Shown here one piece after another: positions 1 to 8,325 of a stretch of DNA of 64,000 bases. The stretch comes from JAVJUS01 sp040220455 (lineage in GTDB: Bacteria; Pseudomonadota; Alphaproteobacteria; DSM-16000; Inquilinaceae). The translations under genes were made by a program, and so were the position numbers. The stretch is from contig JAVJUS010000030.1 of NCBI GenBank assembly GCA_040220455.1, positions 1 through 64,000 of the forward strand, given 5' to 3'. Position 1 is the first letter of the stretch; each line of letters opens with the position of its first letter. The notes under the pieces are model-generated. The model had not been told where the DNA came from and made no database searches. It worked only from the letters and a program-made list of their open reading frames with translations.

Positions 1-152
1 CGGCCGAGCGGGGCGAGCCGGCCGTCGCGCCGCGCGGCGGCCATCGCGCGGGCGGCGTGCGCCTTGTCCCCCGGATCGGCGGTCGCCAGCGCGCGGGCCG
101 CGGCCTCGGCAAGGCAAGCGGGATCGGGCGGGCAGGGCGGCGAGTCGAGCAT
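1..152 (-). CDS. DUF455-family ferritin-like protein, N-terminal part (cut by window edge)
   Basis: The minus-strand frame starts with ATG at 152 and stays open to the window edge, giving about 50 residues. The peptide has the alternating Ala/Leu-rich helix and the DPGDKAHAARAMAAARRDG stretch typical of the start of DUF455 (ferritin-like, diiron-type helical bundle) proteins, in which a Leu/Ala helix is followed by ADPxxK and an Ala-Arg-rich segment. The metal-binding part lies outside the window, so catalytic residues cannot be judged. The family assignment rests only on this N-terminal pattern. The gene is divergent from the Cache-like gene at 410, and about 250 bp between them carry the promoters of both. 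Confidence 0.5.
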   Translation of the reverse strand, partial: MLDSPPCPPDPACLAEAAARALATADPGDKAHAARAMAAARRDGRLAPLG

Positions 153-409
153 GGACCCCCTGGTGACGACGAGGCGTAGCGAACGGATCGCCAGTGCTCT
201 CCCGTACGCCCGTCGTCGCTCGAGAATCAAGGAATCACGGCGGCCCTGCGAAATCGAACGGAATGCGCGAGGGAGGCGCCGTTTCAACGCAAGAAAGTAC
301 GCTATCGAACTAATCCAAATACGGGAACAACTATTCCGTCGTTTAACTTTTCGTTCAGAAAATCGCGCTCAATTCGAGGGGAATTCAACGTAACCAAGAG
401 GTGCCCCCG

Positions 410-886
410 ATGCGTTTCAAAGCCCTGGTCGCCGCCACCGCCCTGACCGCCGTCACCGCCGCCGGTACGGCGTTCGCCAATCCCGAGGAGATGGAGGCGC
501 TGACGCGCGAGATGGTGCTCGAGGCGGAGACCTACTTCAACGAGACGCCGCTCGACGACGTCAAGGCTGCGTTCAACGACCCCGCGTCCGACCGCTGGGT
601 CGGCGATCAGTACCATCTGCACATGTACGGCATGGATGCCGAGGGCGTGGTCTGGGCCGACAGCGCGTTCCCGGATCTGGTCGGGATGAACAGCATCGAC
701 ATGGCGGACTTCGACGGCGAGTTCTACAACCAGGACGTCCTGGCCGGCACCGAGGGGCATTCGGACCCCTACACGGTCAACATCCGGTTCTCCAACCCGG
801 AGTCCGGCGCGATCGTCGACACGGTCGGCACCTGCCTGCGTCCGGTGCAGGAACACGTCATCTGCGCCTGGGCCAACGACTCCTGA
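410..886 (+). CDS. secreted single-Cache-like sensor protein
   Basis: 158 residues starting at ATG 410, which sits a normal distance behind an AGAGG ribosome-binding site; a GTG at 401 is the only other start and is too close to that site. Residues 1-23 form a signal peptide (MRFKALVAATALTAVTAAG followed by an AFA cleavage site). The rest resembles the small Cache_2/sCache fold: an N-terminal helix, then HMYGMDAEGVVWADSAFPDLVG..NSIDMADFDG, the usual strand-turn-strand that binds small organic acids, and a late C..VQEHVICAW segment with two Cys that could form a disulfide. There is no membrane anchor, so it should be free in the periplasm. It precedes a chemoreceptor gene but is separated from it by a hairpin, so co-transcription is doubtful. 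Confidence 0.72.
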   Translation: MRFKALVAATALTAVTAAGTAFANPEEMEALTREMVLEAETYFNETPLDDVKAAFNDPASDRWVGDQYHLHMYGMDAEGVVWADSAFPDLVGMNSIDMADFDGEFYNQDVLAGTEGHSDPYTVNIRFSNPESGAIVDTVGTCLRPVQEHVICAWANDS

Positions 887-892
887 CGCCCT

Positions 893-942
893 GGAAGCAC
901 GGCCGCGGCGGCGCGTCCGGGTGACGCCGCGGCCGTGCTTCC
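893..942 (+). terminator. strong hairpin after the Cache-like gene
   Basis: A perfect 18-bp inverted repeat (893-910 with 925-942, arms beginning GGAAGCACGGCC) encloses a 14-nt loop and starts 6 bp after the stop codon. No T-run follows, so it may act as a terminator or as a 3' RNA-stabilising stem. Confidence 0.65.
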
Positions 943-1034
943 GCCTCCGCCCCCTAATCCGCCGGGTCGGAGGTCGGTGACGGCGGGCGGTGGAAGGCGA
1001 TTTCGAGACCCGGTCCGGTGGGCGGGCCGCGGCG

Positions 1035-2690
1035 ATGGAGAAGACAATGCGAAGCTTGACCCTTAAGACCCGGATCGCCCTCGTCGCGGTCGTCGCCGCC
1101 GTCTTCGCCGTCGGCGTGCTCGCCGTCTCGCTGGTCAACGGCATTCGTGCCCAGGAGGCGGGCATGCACCTCCAGGAGGAGGTGGCCCAGGTCGAAACGT
1201 TCATGCAGGACCTCCAGGACCTGCGCACTGTCCAGGGCACGCTCTACCAGCTCACCGTCTGGACGCTGCTCAGCGGGCCGGAGGAGGATGTCGAGCGCAT
1301 GAAGGCGGTGCTGACGCCGCGGCTGGAGCGTCTCGACGCGCGGGCGGAAGGCGGCCTGCTGGACGAGGAGGCCTACACGTCCTACCGCAATGCGGTGCAG
1401 GCGGCCCTCGACCTGGTCGAGCGCAACCCGCAGCTCGGCTTCATGTCCGTTCGCGGTTCGGCCACCGGCTTCGACCAGCTCGAGGCGACCATCCGGGACG
1501 AGGTGCGCATGGCCCGCTCGCGCGTCGAGTCGACGATGGCGAGCGTCGAGCGCGGCAACCGCATCGCCCTGATCGCCATCGTCTCGATCGCCGTCCTGTT
1601 GGGCTTCGTGCTGGCTGTCGTCGCGGTGACGACCATCCGGACCATCCAGAAGGGCGTCGGCGGTCTGTCGCGGGCCATGGACGACCTGTCGGAGGGCCGG
1701 CTCGATATCGCGGTGCCGGGCACCGAGCGTCGGGACGAGATCGGCGAGATGTCCCGCGCGGTGAAGGTCTTCCAAGAGAAGATGGTCGAGCGCGAGCGCC
1801 TGGAGGAAGAGGCCGCCCGCGAGCGCGATGCACGCGAGGCGCGGGTGGTCCGGATCTCGGAGCTCGTCTCCGGCTTCGAGGCGACCACCGGCGAGATCGT
1901 GCAGAGCGTGTCCTCGGCGGCGACGGAAATGCGCTCGACCGCGGAATCGATGCTCTCCATCTCGCGCAAGACCTCCGACCAGGCCGCGGCCGTCGCCGCC
2001 GCCTCGGAGCAGACGAGCAACACGACCTCGACGGTCGCCTCCTCGGCGGAGGAGCTGTCGAGCTCGATCCAGGAGATCGCGCGCCAGGTCGCCCAGTCGA
2101 CGGAGATCGCCGGCACGGCCGTCGCCGAGGCCGATCGCAGCAACCAGCAGGTGCGCACGCTGGCCGACGCGGCCGATAAAATCGGCGAGGTGGTCGAGCT
2201 GATCACCTCGATCGCCGAGCAGACCAACCTGCTGGCGCTCAACGCCACGATCGAGGCGGCGCGCGCCGGCGAGGCGGGCAAGGGCTTCGCGGTGGTGGCC
2301 CAGGAGGTCAAGGGGCTCGCCACCCAGACCGCCAAGGCGACCGAGGATATCGCCGCTCAGATCAAGACCATCCAGGATCAGACCGGCACGACCGTCTCCG
2401 CCATCGACGGCATCGGCGAGCGCATCCGCGAGATGTCGGAGATCGCGAGCACCGTGGCCGCCGCCGTCGAGCAGCAGAACGCGGCGACGCAGGAGATCGC
2501 ACGCAATGTCCAGCAGGCGGCCGGCGGCAGCCGGGAGGTCTCCTCCAACATCGCCGACGTGACCGCCGCGGCGGACGAGGCGGGGGCGGCCTCCTCGGAG
2601 GTCAGCGACGCCGCCCGCCAGCTCTCCGAACAGGCCGAGGCGCTCTCCGCGGCGGTCAACGGCTTCACCTCGGAGATCCGGGCCGCGTGA
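1035..2690 (+). CDS. methyl-accepting chemotaxis protein (4-helix sensor, HAMP, MA domain)
   Basis: 551 residues from ATG 1035 ([13 protein letters not shown]). One membrane segment lies near residues 14-34 ([20 protein letters not shown]). A helical periplasmic sensor of about 140 residues with a 4HB-like heptad pattern follows. A second membrane segment near 175-200 leads into a HAMP region with [21 protein letters not shown]. The C-terminal half is the signalling domain with the conserved hairpin tip [21 protein letters not shown] and [16 protein letters not shown], which contacts CheA/CheW. Long coiled coils with Glu/Gln/Ala pairs suit methylation. There is no C-terminal CheR-docking pentapeptide. 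A further in-frame GTG lies upstream at 990 but would add a hydrophilic stretch before the membrane segment, so ATG 1035 is preferred. The ligand is unknown. Confidence 0.95.
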   Translation: MEKTMRSLTLKTRIALVAVVAAVFAVGVLAVSLVNGIRAQEAGMHLQEEVAQVETFMQDLQDLRTVQGTLYQLTVWTLLSGPEEDVERMKAVLTPRLERLDARAEGGLLDEEAYTSYRNAVQAALDLVERNPQLGFMSVRGSATGFDQLEATIRDEVRMARSRVESTMASVERGNRIALIAIVSIAVLLGFVLAVVAVTTIRTIQKGVGGLSRAMDDLSEGRLDIAVPGTERRDEIGEMSRAVKVFQEKMVERERLEEEAARERDAREARVVRISELVSGFEATTGEIVQSVSSAATEMRSTAESMLSISRKTSDQAAAVAAASEQTSNTTSTVASSAEELSSSIQEIARQVAQSTEIAGTAVAEADRSNQQVRTLADAADKIGEVVELITSIAEQTNLLALNATIEAARAGEAGKGFAVVAQEVKGLATQTAKATEDIAAQIKTIQDQTGTTVSAIDGIGERIREMSEIASTVAAAVEQQNAATQEIARNVQQAAGGSREVSSNIADVTAAADEAGAASSEVSDAARQLSEQAEALSAAVNGFTSEIRAA

Positions 2691-2853
2691 CCGGGCTCGC
2701 GGCGGGGTCGCTCACGGCCCGGCCGCGGCCCCGGCTCGCTACTCTCGCCGGGACGGCGTCTGCCCCCTCCCGCCGTCCCGGCTTCCCGGCCCGCCCGCGA
2801 TCGCGCCGCGCGCGCCGATTGCGTGGCGGGCCGGCCTGCCTATATTGGCGGCC

Positions 2854-4047
2854 ATGAACCCGATCGGCACCGACGCGCACACCGACGCCGGCCCCGGCAG
2901 CCCTATCGGCAGCCGTCCCGGCATCGACCTCGGCTTCGACAAGGCCCCCGCCGACACCCGCGTGGTCGTCGCCATGTCCGGCGGCGTCGACAGCTCCGTG
3001 ACGGCCGCGCTGCTGGCCGGTCAGGGCTACGAGGTCGTTGGCGTGACGCTCCAGCTCTACGACCATGGCGCCGCCGTGGGGCGCAAGGGCGCGTGCTGCG
3101 CCGGCCAGGACATCCACGACGCGCGCCGGGTGGCCGACCGGATCGGCATCCCGCACTACGTGCTCGACTACGAGGACCGGTTCCGCGCCTCGGTGATCGA
3201 CGACTTCGCCGACAGCTATCTGCGTGGGGAGACGCCGATTCCCTGCGTTCGCTGCAATCAGCGGGTCAAGTTCCGCGACCTGCTCGACCAGGCGCGCGAC
3301 CTGGGCGCCGACTGCCTGGCGACCGGCCACTATATCCGCCGCGTCGCCGGCCCGGCCGGCCCGGAGCTGCGCCGCGCGGCGGACCCTTCAAAGGACCAGA
3401 GCTACTTCCTCTTCGCCACCACGCCCGAGCAGTTGGACTTCCTGCGCTTTCCGCTGGGCGACCTCGCCAAGGAGGAGACGCGGGCGCTCGCCGCCCGGCT
3501 CGACCTGCCGGTGGCCCACAAGCCCGACAGCCAGGACATCTGCTTCGTGCCCGACGGCGCCTATGCCCGTGTGGTGGAGAAGCTGCGTCCCGGCGCCGCC
3601 GATCCGGGCGACATCGTCGACCTGGAGGGCCGGGTGCTCGGCCGGCACGACGGCGTCATCGGCTTCACCGTCGGCCAGCGACGTGGGCTCGGCATCGGCG
3701 GCACGGCGGAGCCGCTGTACGTCGTCCGGGTCGAGCCCGAGGCGCGGCGCGTCGTCGTCGGGCCGAAGAGCGCCCTGGCGCGCGACCGGGTCCATGTCGA
3801 CGCGCTCAACTGGCTGGGCGACGCCGCGCCGGCGCCGGCGGGCGAGCGGGTCGCCGTCAAGCTGCGCTCGGCACAGGATCCGGCGCCCGCGACGCTCTTT
3901 CCCGACGGGCGGGGCGGGGCGACGATCGCGCTCGACACGCCGCAATACGGCGTCGCGCCCGGACAGGCGGCGGTGTGCTACCGCGAGGACCGGGTGCTCG
4001 GCGGCGGCTGGATCACCGGTGCCGAGAGCACCGCGATGGCCGCCTGA
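2854..4047 (+). CDS. mnmA: tRNA-specific 2-thiouridylase MnmA
   Basis: 397 residues. The enzyme puts sulfur on C2 of wobble U34 of tRNA-Glu, -Gln and -Lys, activating the uridine with ATP and receiving persulfide sulfur. Seen: the PP-loop ATP-binding motif MSGGVDSS near residues 41-48; the first catalytic Cys region [11 protein letters not shown] (Cys 131/134); and the second catalytic Cys in [11 protein letters not shown] (Cys 230). The C-terminal beta-barrel part includes [13 protein letters not shown]. Residues 1-35 are an extra N-terminal leader absent from short homologues; the start is ATG 2854, with a TTG at 2845 as a less likely alternative. It is a stand-alone cytoplasmic housekeeping gene, followed 136 bp later by the SCP2 gene. 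Confidence 0.96.
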   Translation: MNPIGTDAHTDAGPGSPIGSRPGIDLGFDKAPADTRVVVAMSGGVDSSVTAALLAGQGYEVVGVTLQLYDHGAAVGRKGACCAGQDIHDARRVADRIGIPHYVLDYEDRFRASVIDDFADSYLRGETPIPCVRCNQRVKFRDLLDQARDLGADCLATGHYIRRVAGPAGPELRRAADPSKDQSYFLFATTPEQLDFLRFPLGDLAKEETRALAARLDLPVAHKPDSQDICFVPDGAYARVVEKLRPGAADPGDIVDLEGRVLGRHDGVIGFTVGQRRGLGIGGTAEPLYVVRVEPEARRVVVGPKSALARDRVHVDALNWLGDAAPAPAGERVAVKLRSAQDPAPATLFPDGRGGATIALDTPQYGVAPGQAAVCYREDRVLGGGWITGAESTAMAA

Positions 4048-4183
4048 CGCCGTACGCCCGGCCGTACGTGTTTGGCGGCCGCTGGCCGCGCCCAGCTGGG
4101 CGCCCGTACGTCCCTCGATTCCTCGTTCCCGGCCGCCGCGCCGATCCGACCTGCAGACCCCCTTCCGACCGGAGATCGCCCCG

Positions 4184-4486
4184 ATGGACACCGATGCCCT
4201 GGCCGAGCGCATCCGCGCGCTGGCCGACGCCAATCCCGGCTTCGACAAGAGGGTGGTCTTCGACCTGGGCGGGGAGGGGGTGATCCGGCTCGACGCCGCC
4301 ACGCGCCCGCCCGCCGTCTCGCGCGAGGCGGGCGAGGCCGACGCGACGATCACCGTGACGGCGGAAAACCTTGCCAAGCTGGTCGAGGGCGACATGGACC
4401 CGACGCTTGCCTACATGACCGGCAAGCTGAAGGTCGACGGCTCCATGGGCATCGCCATCCAGCTGGGCGAACTGCTGGGCGGCTGA
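4184..4486 (+). CDS. SCP2 sterol-carrier-domain protein
   Basis: 100 residues from ATG 4184 behind a GGAG site. The whole protein is one SCP2 (sterol carrier protein 2) domain, a small alpha/beta fold with a hydrophobic tunnel for lipids. Seen: VVFDLGGEGVIRLDA (sheet), ADATITVTAENLAKLVEGDMDP and AYMTGKLKVDGSMGIAIQLGELL, the typical C-terminal GKLKxxGdmxxAxkL helix. It is cytoplasmic and its substrate is unknown; bacterial members are usually single-domain proteins of this length. It is the last gene before the tRNA-Met island insertion site. Confidence 0.92.
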   Translation: MDTDALAERIRALADANPGFDKRVVFDLGGEGVIRLDAATRPPAVSREAGEADATITVTAENLAKLVEGDMDPTLAYMTGKLKVDGSMGIAIQLGELLGG

Positions 4487-4574
4487 GGCCCGTTCGGCCG
4501 GGCGAATTCGGGGGCGCGCGCGGCTTGACAGCAACACGCCGCCCCGCCTATATCCCCGCCATTCGCGTCCCTGG

Positions 4575-4651
4575 GGCGGAGTAGCTCAGTTGGTTAGAGC
4601 AGCGGAATCATAATCCGCGTGTCGGGGGTTCAAGTCCCTCCTCCGCTACCA
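4575..4651 (+). tRNA. tRNA-Met (CAT), elongator type
   Basis: A 77-nt cloverleaf. The acceptor GGCGGAG pairs with CTCCGCT (one G-U pair). The D loop is AGCTCAGTTGGTTAGAGC, and anticodon stem GCGGA/TCCGC holds loop ATCATAA with anticodon CAT. The T arm is GGGGGTTCAAGTCCCTC, and CCA is encoded. The first base pair is G-U rather than the mismatch of initiator tRNA, so it reads as elongator Met. Its 3' 47 bases are duplicated at 30371-30417, so the present 3' half is regenerated by the integrated element. Confidence 0.97.
4605..4651 (+). repeat. attL: left copy of the 47-bp island direct repeat
   Basis: Identical base for base to 30371-30417. It comprises the 3' part of tRNA-Met from the anticodon stem (GAATCATAATCCGCG...) to CCA. 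Confidence 0.93.
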
Positions 4652-4909
4652 TCCTTTTCAATGACTTAACACTCTTAACAGCGCCTGTTAGTCACATCCT
4701 AGTCGCTGAAACTGTTTGTGACGGCATGACCAGGATCGTGGCAGAATCGAAGGATAGGCAGCCTGCTAGATCTGTCGGTCACACAGCAGAAAGCGGGACA
4801 CCTCCGAAAACCGGGTTACGGAACGCGGAAAGGCGGCGGTGAGCCGCGATGGGGTGCAAGCGGCCGGCGTGGCCGTGTTCTTTTGGCGTTTTCGGGCTCG
4901 TCGGGCGGC

Positions 4910-6049
4910 TGTCCGGGTGGATCCTGGCTTCATGCGGGCGCACTTCGCCTGTCGAGCCAGCACCATCGCTTCATGTTGTAGACCATGTTGGCGAGCGTGA
5001 TCGCCGCCTCGGCGCGCGCCAGGCCGATGGTGCGGATCATTAGCTTCATCGGCCCCTTCTGGTGCGCGAACGGGTGCTCGATGTGGGCGCGGACCGCAGA
5101 CTTCCTGGCGTTCGCCCTAGCCGTGCGCCGGGGCATGGGCTTGCCCCTCGGCTTGCGCCGGTGGATCCGGCTGACCTTGCCCAGGCGCTCGAGGTAGCGC
5201 TCGTTTTCCGCGGAGCGGTAGGCGCTGTCGGCCCACACGTCGGAGGCGGTGTTGGTGCGGTCGATCAGGCCCTCGCGCAGCCGGGCGCCGTCGTGGGCCG
5301 CGGCATCGGTGACCTTCTGCCGACGGATGATGCCGTGCCGGTGGTCGACCGAGATGTGGGATTTGTAGCCGAACGTGGGGATCGCGATGTCGATCCGCGG
5401 TGTGCTGTCCTCGGCCGGCTTGGCCTTGGAGACCGTCACCGTCCAGCGCGCGTCGACGTCCTTCTGGCGCGCCTTGGCCGGCTTCTCGGGCCAGATCTCA
5501 CGGGCGCGTTTGCCCGCCTTGATCGCGGCCTTCTCGCCGTCGGTGGTGCGCTGACGCGGGGCGGCGACCAGCGTCGCGTCGACGATCTGGCCCGACATCG
5601 GCAGATAGCCCGCCTCCGTGATCGCGCGGTCCAGGCGCGCGAACAGCGCGTCGAGCGCCCCCGCACCGATCAGGGCCTCGCGGAAGTCCCAGAGGGTGTT
5701 GGCGTCCGGGACCGGGTCGCCCGGCCCCAGCCGGCAGAAGCGCATCCAGCTCAGCCGGTCGCGCACCAGGTACTCGGTCTGCTCCAGCGACAGGCCGTGC
5801 AGCGCCTGCAGCACCAGCATCCGGAACTTCAGCACCACGTCAAAGGCAGGACGACCGCCTTTGCCGCGATCGCGCGGACCGACGGCCGCGTTGAGGTCAG
5901 CACGAAACAGCTCGAAGTCGACGGTCGCGCTGAGCTTCTCCAGCGGATCGCCCTGCGCCGACAACTGCCGAAGGCGATCCTCGACGTCCCAGAAACCCGG
6001 CTGCTGACCCGACATCCCTCACCCCCGACCAAGCCTGGATCCGGGGACA
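4910..6049 (-). mobile_element. IS5-family insertion sequence (approximate ends)
   Basis: The transposase gene is flanked by a degenerate inverted pair. The left sequence TGTCCGGGTGGATCCTGGCTT (4910-4930) resembles the reverse complement of 6031-6049 (TGTCCCCGGATCCAGGCTT) with a two-base gap and a few mismatches. No clear target duplication was seen. The ends are tentative; the transposase itself is intact. Confidence 0.45.
4930..6015 (-). CDS. IS5-family transposase
   Basis: 361 residues, full length for the family. The N-terminal part (FDVVLKFRMLVLQALHGLSL, DRLSWMRFCRL) is the DUF772-type DNA-binding region of IS5/IS1182-like transposases. The DDE catalytic core is visible as QIVDATLVAA (first Asp), FGYKSHISVD, VWADSAYRS (second Asp) and RAHIEHPFAHQK (Glu), ending in TLANMVYNMKR. 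GC content is like the chromosome, so the IS came from a high-GC host, unlike the AT-rich operon to its right. It is probably still active. Confidence 0.93.
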   Translation of the reverse strand: MSGQQPGFWDVEDRLRQLSAQGDPLEKLSATVDFELFRADLNAAVGPRDRGKGGRPAFDVVLKFRMLVLQALHGLSLEQTEYLVRDRLSWMRFCRLGPGDPVPDANTLWDFREALIGAGALDALFARLDRAITEAGYLPMSGQIVDATLVAAPRQRTTDGEKAAIKAGKRAREIWPEKPAKARQKDVDARWTVTVSKAKPAEDSTPRIDIAIPTFGYKSHISVDHRHGIIRRQKVTDAAAHDGARLREGLIDRTNTASDVWADSAYRSAENERYLERLGKVSRIHRRKPRGKPMPRRTARANARKSAVRAHIEHPFAHQKGPMKLMIRTIGLARAEAAITLANMVYNMKRWCWLDRRSAPA

Positions 6050-6557
6050 TCGAATCATGCCGCGGCCTCCAGCGCCAGCAGGTTTCCGGAGGCGTCCAGC
6101 GGTATTGCAATCTAACGCAGCGGTGGGTTCGCGGCCCAGACTCCGGGGCATTTTGCGGACCGCGGACGCTACAACGGCTCGAAAAATGGTTGATCACATG
6201 GCTCGATCAGTCGAACATACCCACAAGGCGAAGACGACTCGGGGAATGTCGGCTTCCATCAAATTTGTACGGGCGTGCTATGTTGATGCCTGATCCCAAA
6301 TTTTCTCAGGTACTTAACGGATCTTCGCACGTTCTGCGGCTGGCTTGAAGGTTGTGCGGGGCGAACCCGCAACCGCCGGGGCGCGGAGAGGCCAGTCTAG
6401 GTAAAAATGAGTGTGTAGCACTATGGTTTTAAACTCAAGAGCGGTGAAATGAGGGGTTGACGTCACTCACTTCAGATGACCCATTACCTCATGATCGCAA
6501 ATCGAGAACGTAGCGGCACGTCAGTACCCAGAAGTAAAGCTATCGTGGATTGACCAA
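6050..6557. other. non-coding stretch upstream of the HD/PurZ-like operon
   Basis: About 500 bp without a convincing gene. Composition falls sharply from GC-rich (to about 6180) to AT-rich, marking the entry into the foreign operon. A stem-loop lies at 6350-6374 (GGTTGTGCGGG, loop GCGAA, CCCGCAACC, two-base bulge). The minus strand at about 6057-6115 could encode the last residues of an unidentified protein (PLDASGNLLALEAAA, then stop), perhaps a remnant. The operon promoter should lie between 6380 and 6557 but no confident -10/-35 pair was picked. Confidence 0.5.
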
Positions 6558-8309
6558 ATGACGAAAAAAACAAGAGATAATCTGTATGAATACATTTTTC
6601 TAACAGACCTTGAAGCTGCTGTTGCGCGCCATCCGCTTTTCCTGCGCCTACACTATGTACATCAGAATAGCTTCACATTCTTAACGTACCCGACTGCGCA
6701 TATGCAGCGCCACCCTCATTGTCTTGGGGTGATGCATGTGGCTGGTCTTATGTTTTCGCACTCTTTCCAAAACACGGTAAATCAAGCTGTCATAGAAAAG
6801 CTTGTGTCAGGTATTTATTTCTCAATTTCTAATCTATCGTGCCCAACAATGGAAGAGGTCTCAGAGGAAGCGCAAAGAACTAATTTCGATTTATTTCATT
6901 CGGAGAGTGTCTACAGTCAACTGCTCGGTGTGGAGCAGTTTGCGACAGGGAATAACTTTAGTGAAAAGTATCTCCCGGTTTGTGTGATGTTCCAAGCAAC
7001 AAGGCTCGCCGCGCTGCTTCATGACGTTGGACACCCGCCATTCAGTCATATCGTAGAATATGGATTTCAGTCAGCCATTGGGGATGAATATGATCATGAA
7101 AAAGTTGGCAAGGACCTCTCCAAGATCATCTTTGATGACGTTATCAATCCGCAGAGTATGTTAGAAGATGGTGCGATGCTTAGAAGGCATCGTAAATTTG
7201 CAAACTGTTGCTGCAAACTTGCGCAAGCTTTGCTCGAAAGCGACTCGGGAGCCGACAAAGACATTAAGCCTCTCATCGGAATAAAGCGTTCTATTCTAGC
7301 GGGAGACGTGGATGCCGATCGCTTAGACTATGTACGGCGCGATATTGAATCGACTGCCCTAACAGCTACGTCGTATGATCTCGGCCGCATCCTTGATAGC
7401 CTTCATTTGAGAGATTCAGAACAGCCAGGGGCAGTTGAAGCTGGACTTTCACCAGGAGCTCTCTCTGCTGTCGAAACCTTTTTCGTTGCGCGATTTCATT
7501 TGTATCGTTGGGCGATATTTCATCATGATGTTGCTCGGCGAAATCTGTGCATGCATAGGTTTGTCCACTCGTTTCTACTTTGTAGAAACTTGCCAGATAA
7601 CTTGGCAGGATTGCGTGATGATTTCAGGAGTCTAGCGACAGAATCGTCACGTCGCAGGGAGTACAAATATTTTATAGATGGATATTTTCTCAAGATTTTA
7701 TGGGAGGTACATGACACGCTCAGTTCAGCAACCGGAAGTCATACACAGGAGCTTCGCGACCTTCATTTATACTGCGACTTAGTGCTGAATAGAAATAATG
7801 CTCGCCTAAAATCATTATGGAAGCGACCAGATCATTACGCTTTGTTTGCAAAAAGCTACTACGGTAGCAGCGAGACTTCTGGCAGAGAGTGCGTAAAGGC
7901 TCTCAATGCAGAATTTCGCGATATATTTGAGCGTGACTACAAGCCTGTGCACGGTGAGAAACTCGGAAGATTTAAGTTTGCTCAGGATTTCGAGGCAATT
8001 GCTACTAAATTGATCGGGCAGAGAGATCATCGATTATTTGTTGCATACACCGCACCGTTTCGTGCAGGTCCATCGCGCCTTTATTTTACGGAATCTGCGG
8101 CTGGGGAAATGCGACGGATTGAAGTGGACGATGTTTCTCCCACGATCGCTTCTCTACGGGACGCTTGGGAACATTCACCTCAAATTTCCGTTTTCTACGA
8201 GGTAACAGAGGCAGTTAAAAATATGGGTAAAAGTCTTCTAAGTCCTATATACAATGACGCGATCAGGGGCGCATTGGAGCAGATGCGCACTGGTGGTACC
8301 CGCGCTTGA
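6558..8309 (+). CDS. SAMHD1-like HD-domain dNTP hydrolase (island cargo)
   Basis: 583 residues from ATG 6558. It belongs to the HD superfamily phosphohydrolases of the SAMHD1/dGTPase type (COG1078-like), which remove triphosphate from dNTPs. Seen: RHPHCLGVMHVAG (metal-ligand His near residue 54), LLHDVGHPPFSHIVE (the HD pair, 155-156, with the GHxPFSH signature) and GDVDADRLDYVRRD (249-262, last metal Asp and substrate residues). All catalytic positions look intact. Residues from about 350 on are a family-specific helical extension that I do not recognise. The gene is clearly more AT-rich than its surroundings, with matching codon use, indicating transfer. It is followed 16 bp later by the PurZ-like gene, so the two form an operon. 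Nucleotide hydrolysis is expected from the family; which dNTP is cut is unknown. Confidence 0.88.
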   Translation: MTKKTRDNLYEYIFLTDLEAAVARHPLFLRLHYVHQNSFTFLTYPTAHMQRHPHCLGVMHVAGLMFSHSFQNTVNQAVIEKLVSGIYFSISNLSCPTMEEVSEEAQRTNFDLFHSESVYSQLLGVEQFATGNNFSEKYLPVCVMFQATRLAALLHDVGHPPFSHIVEYGFQSAIGDEYDHEKVGKDLSKIIFDDVINPQSMLEDGAMLRRHRKFANCCCKLAQALLESDSGADKDIKPLIGIKRSILAGDVDADRLDYVRRDIESTALTATSYDLGRILDSLHLRDSEQPGAVEAGLSPGALSAVETFFVARFHLYRWAIFHHDVARRNLCMHRFVHSFLLCRNLPDNLAGLRDDFRSLATESSRRREYKYFIDGYFLKILWEVHDTLSSATGSHTQELRDLHLYCDLVLNRNNARLKSLWKRPDHYALFAKSYYGSSETSGRECVKALNAEFRDIFERDYKPVHGEKLGRFKFAQDFEAIATKLIGQRDHRLFVAYTAPFRAGPSRLYFTESAAGEMRRIEVDDVSPTIASLRDAWEHSPQISVFYEVTEAVKNMGKSLLSPIYNDAIRGALEQMRTGGTRA

Positions 8310-8325
8310 ATGGTAGGATAATATC

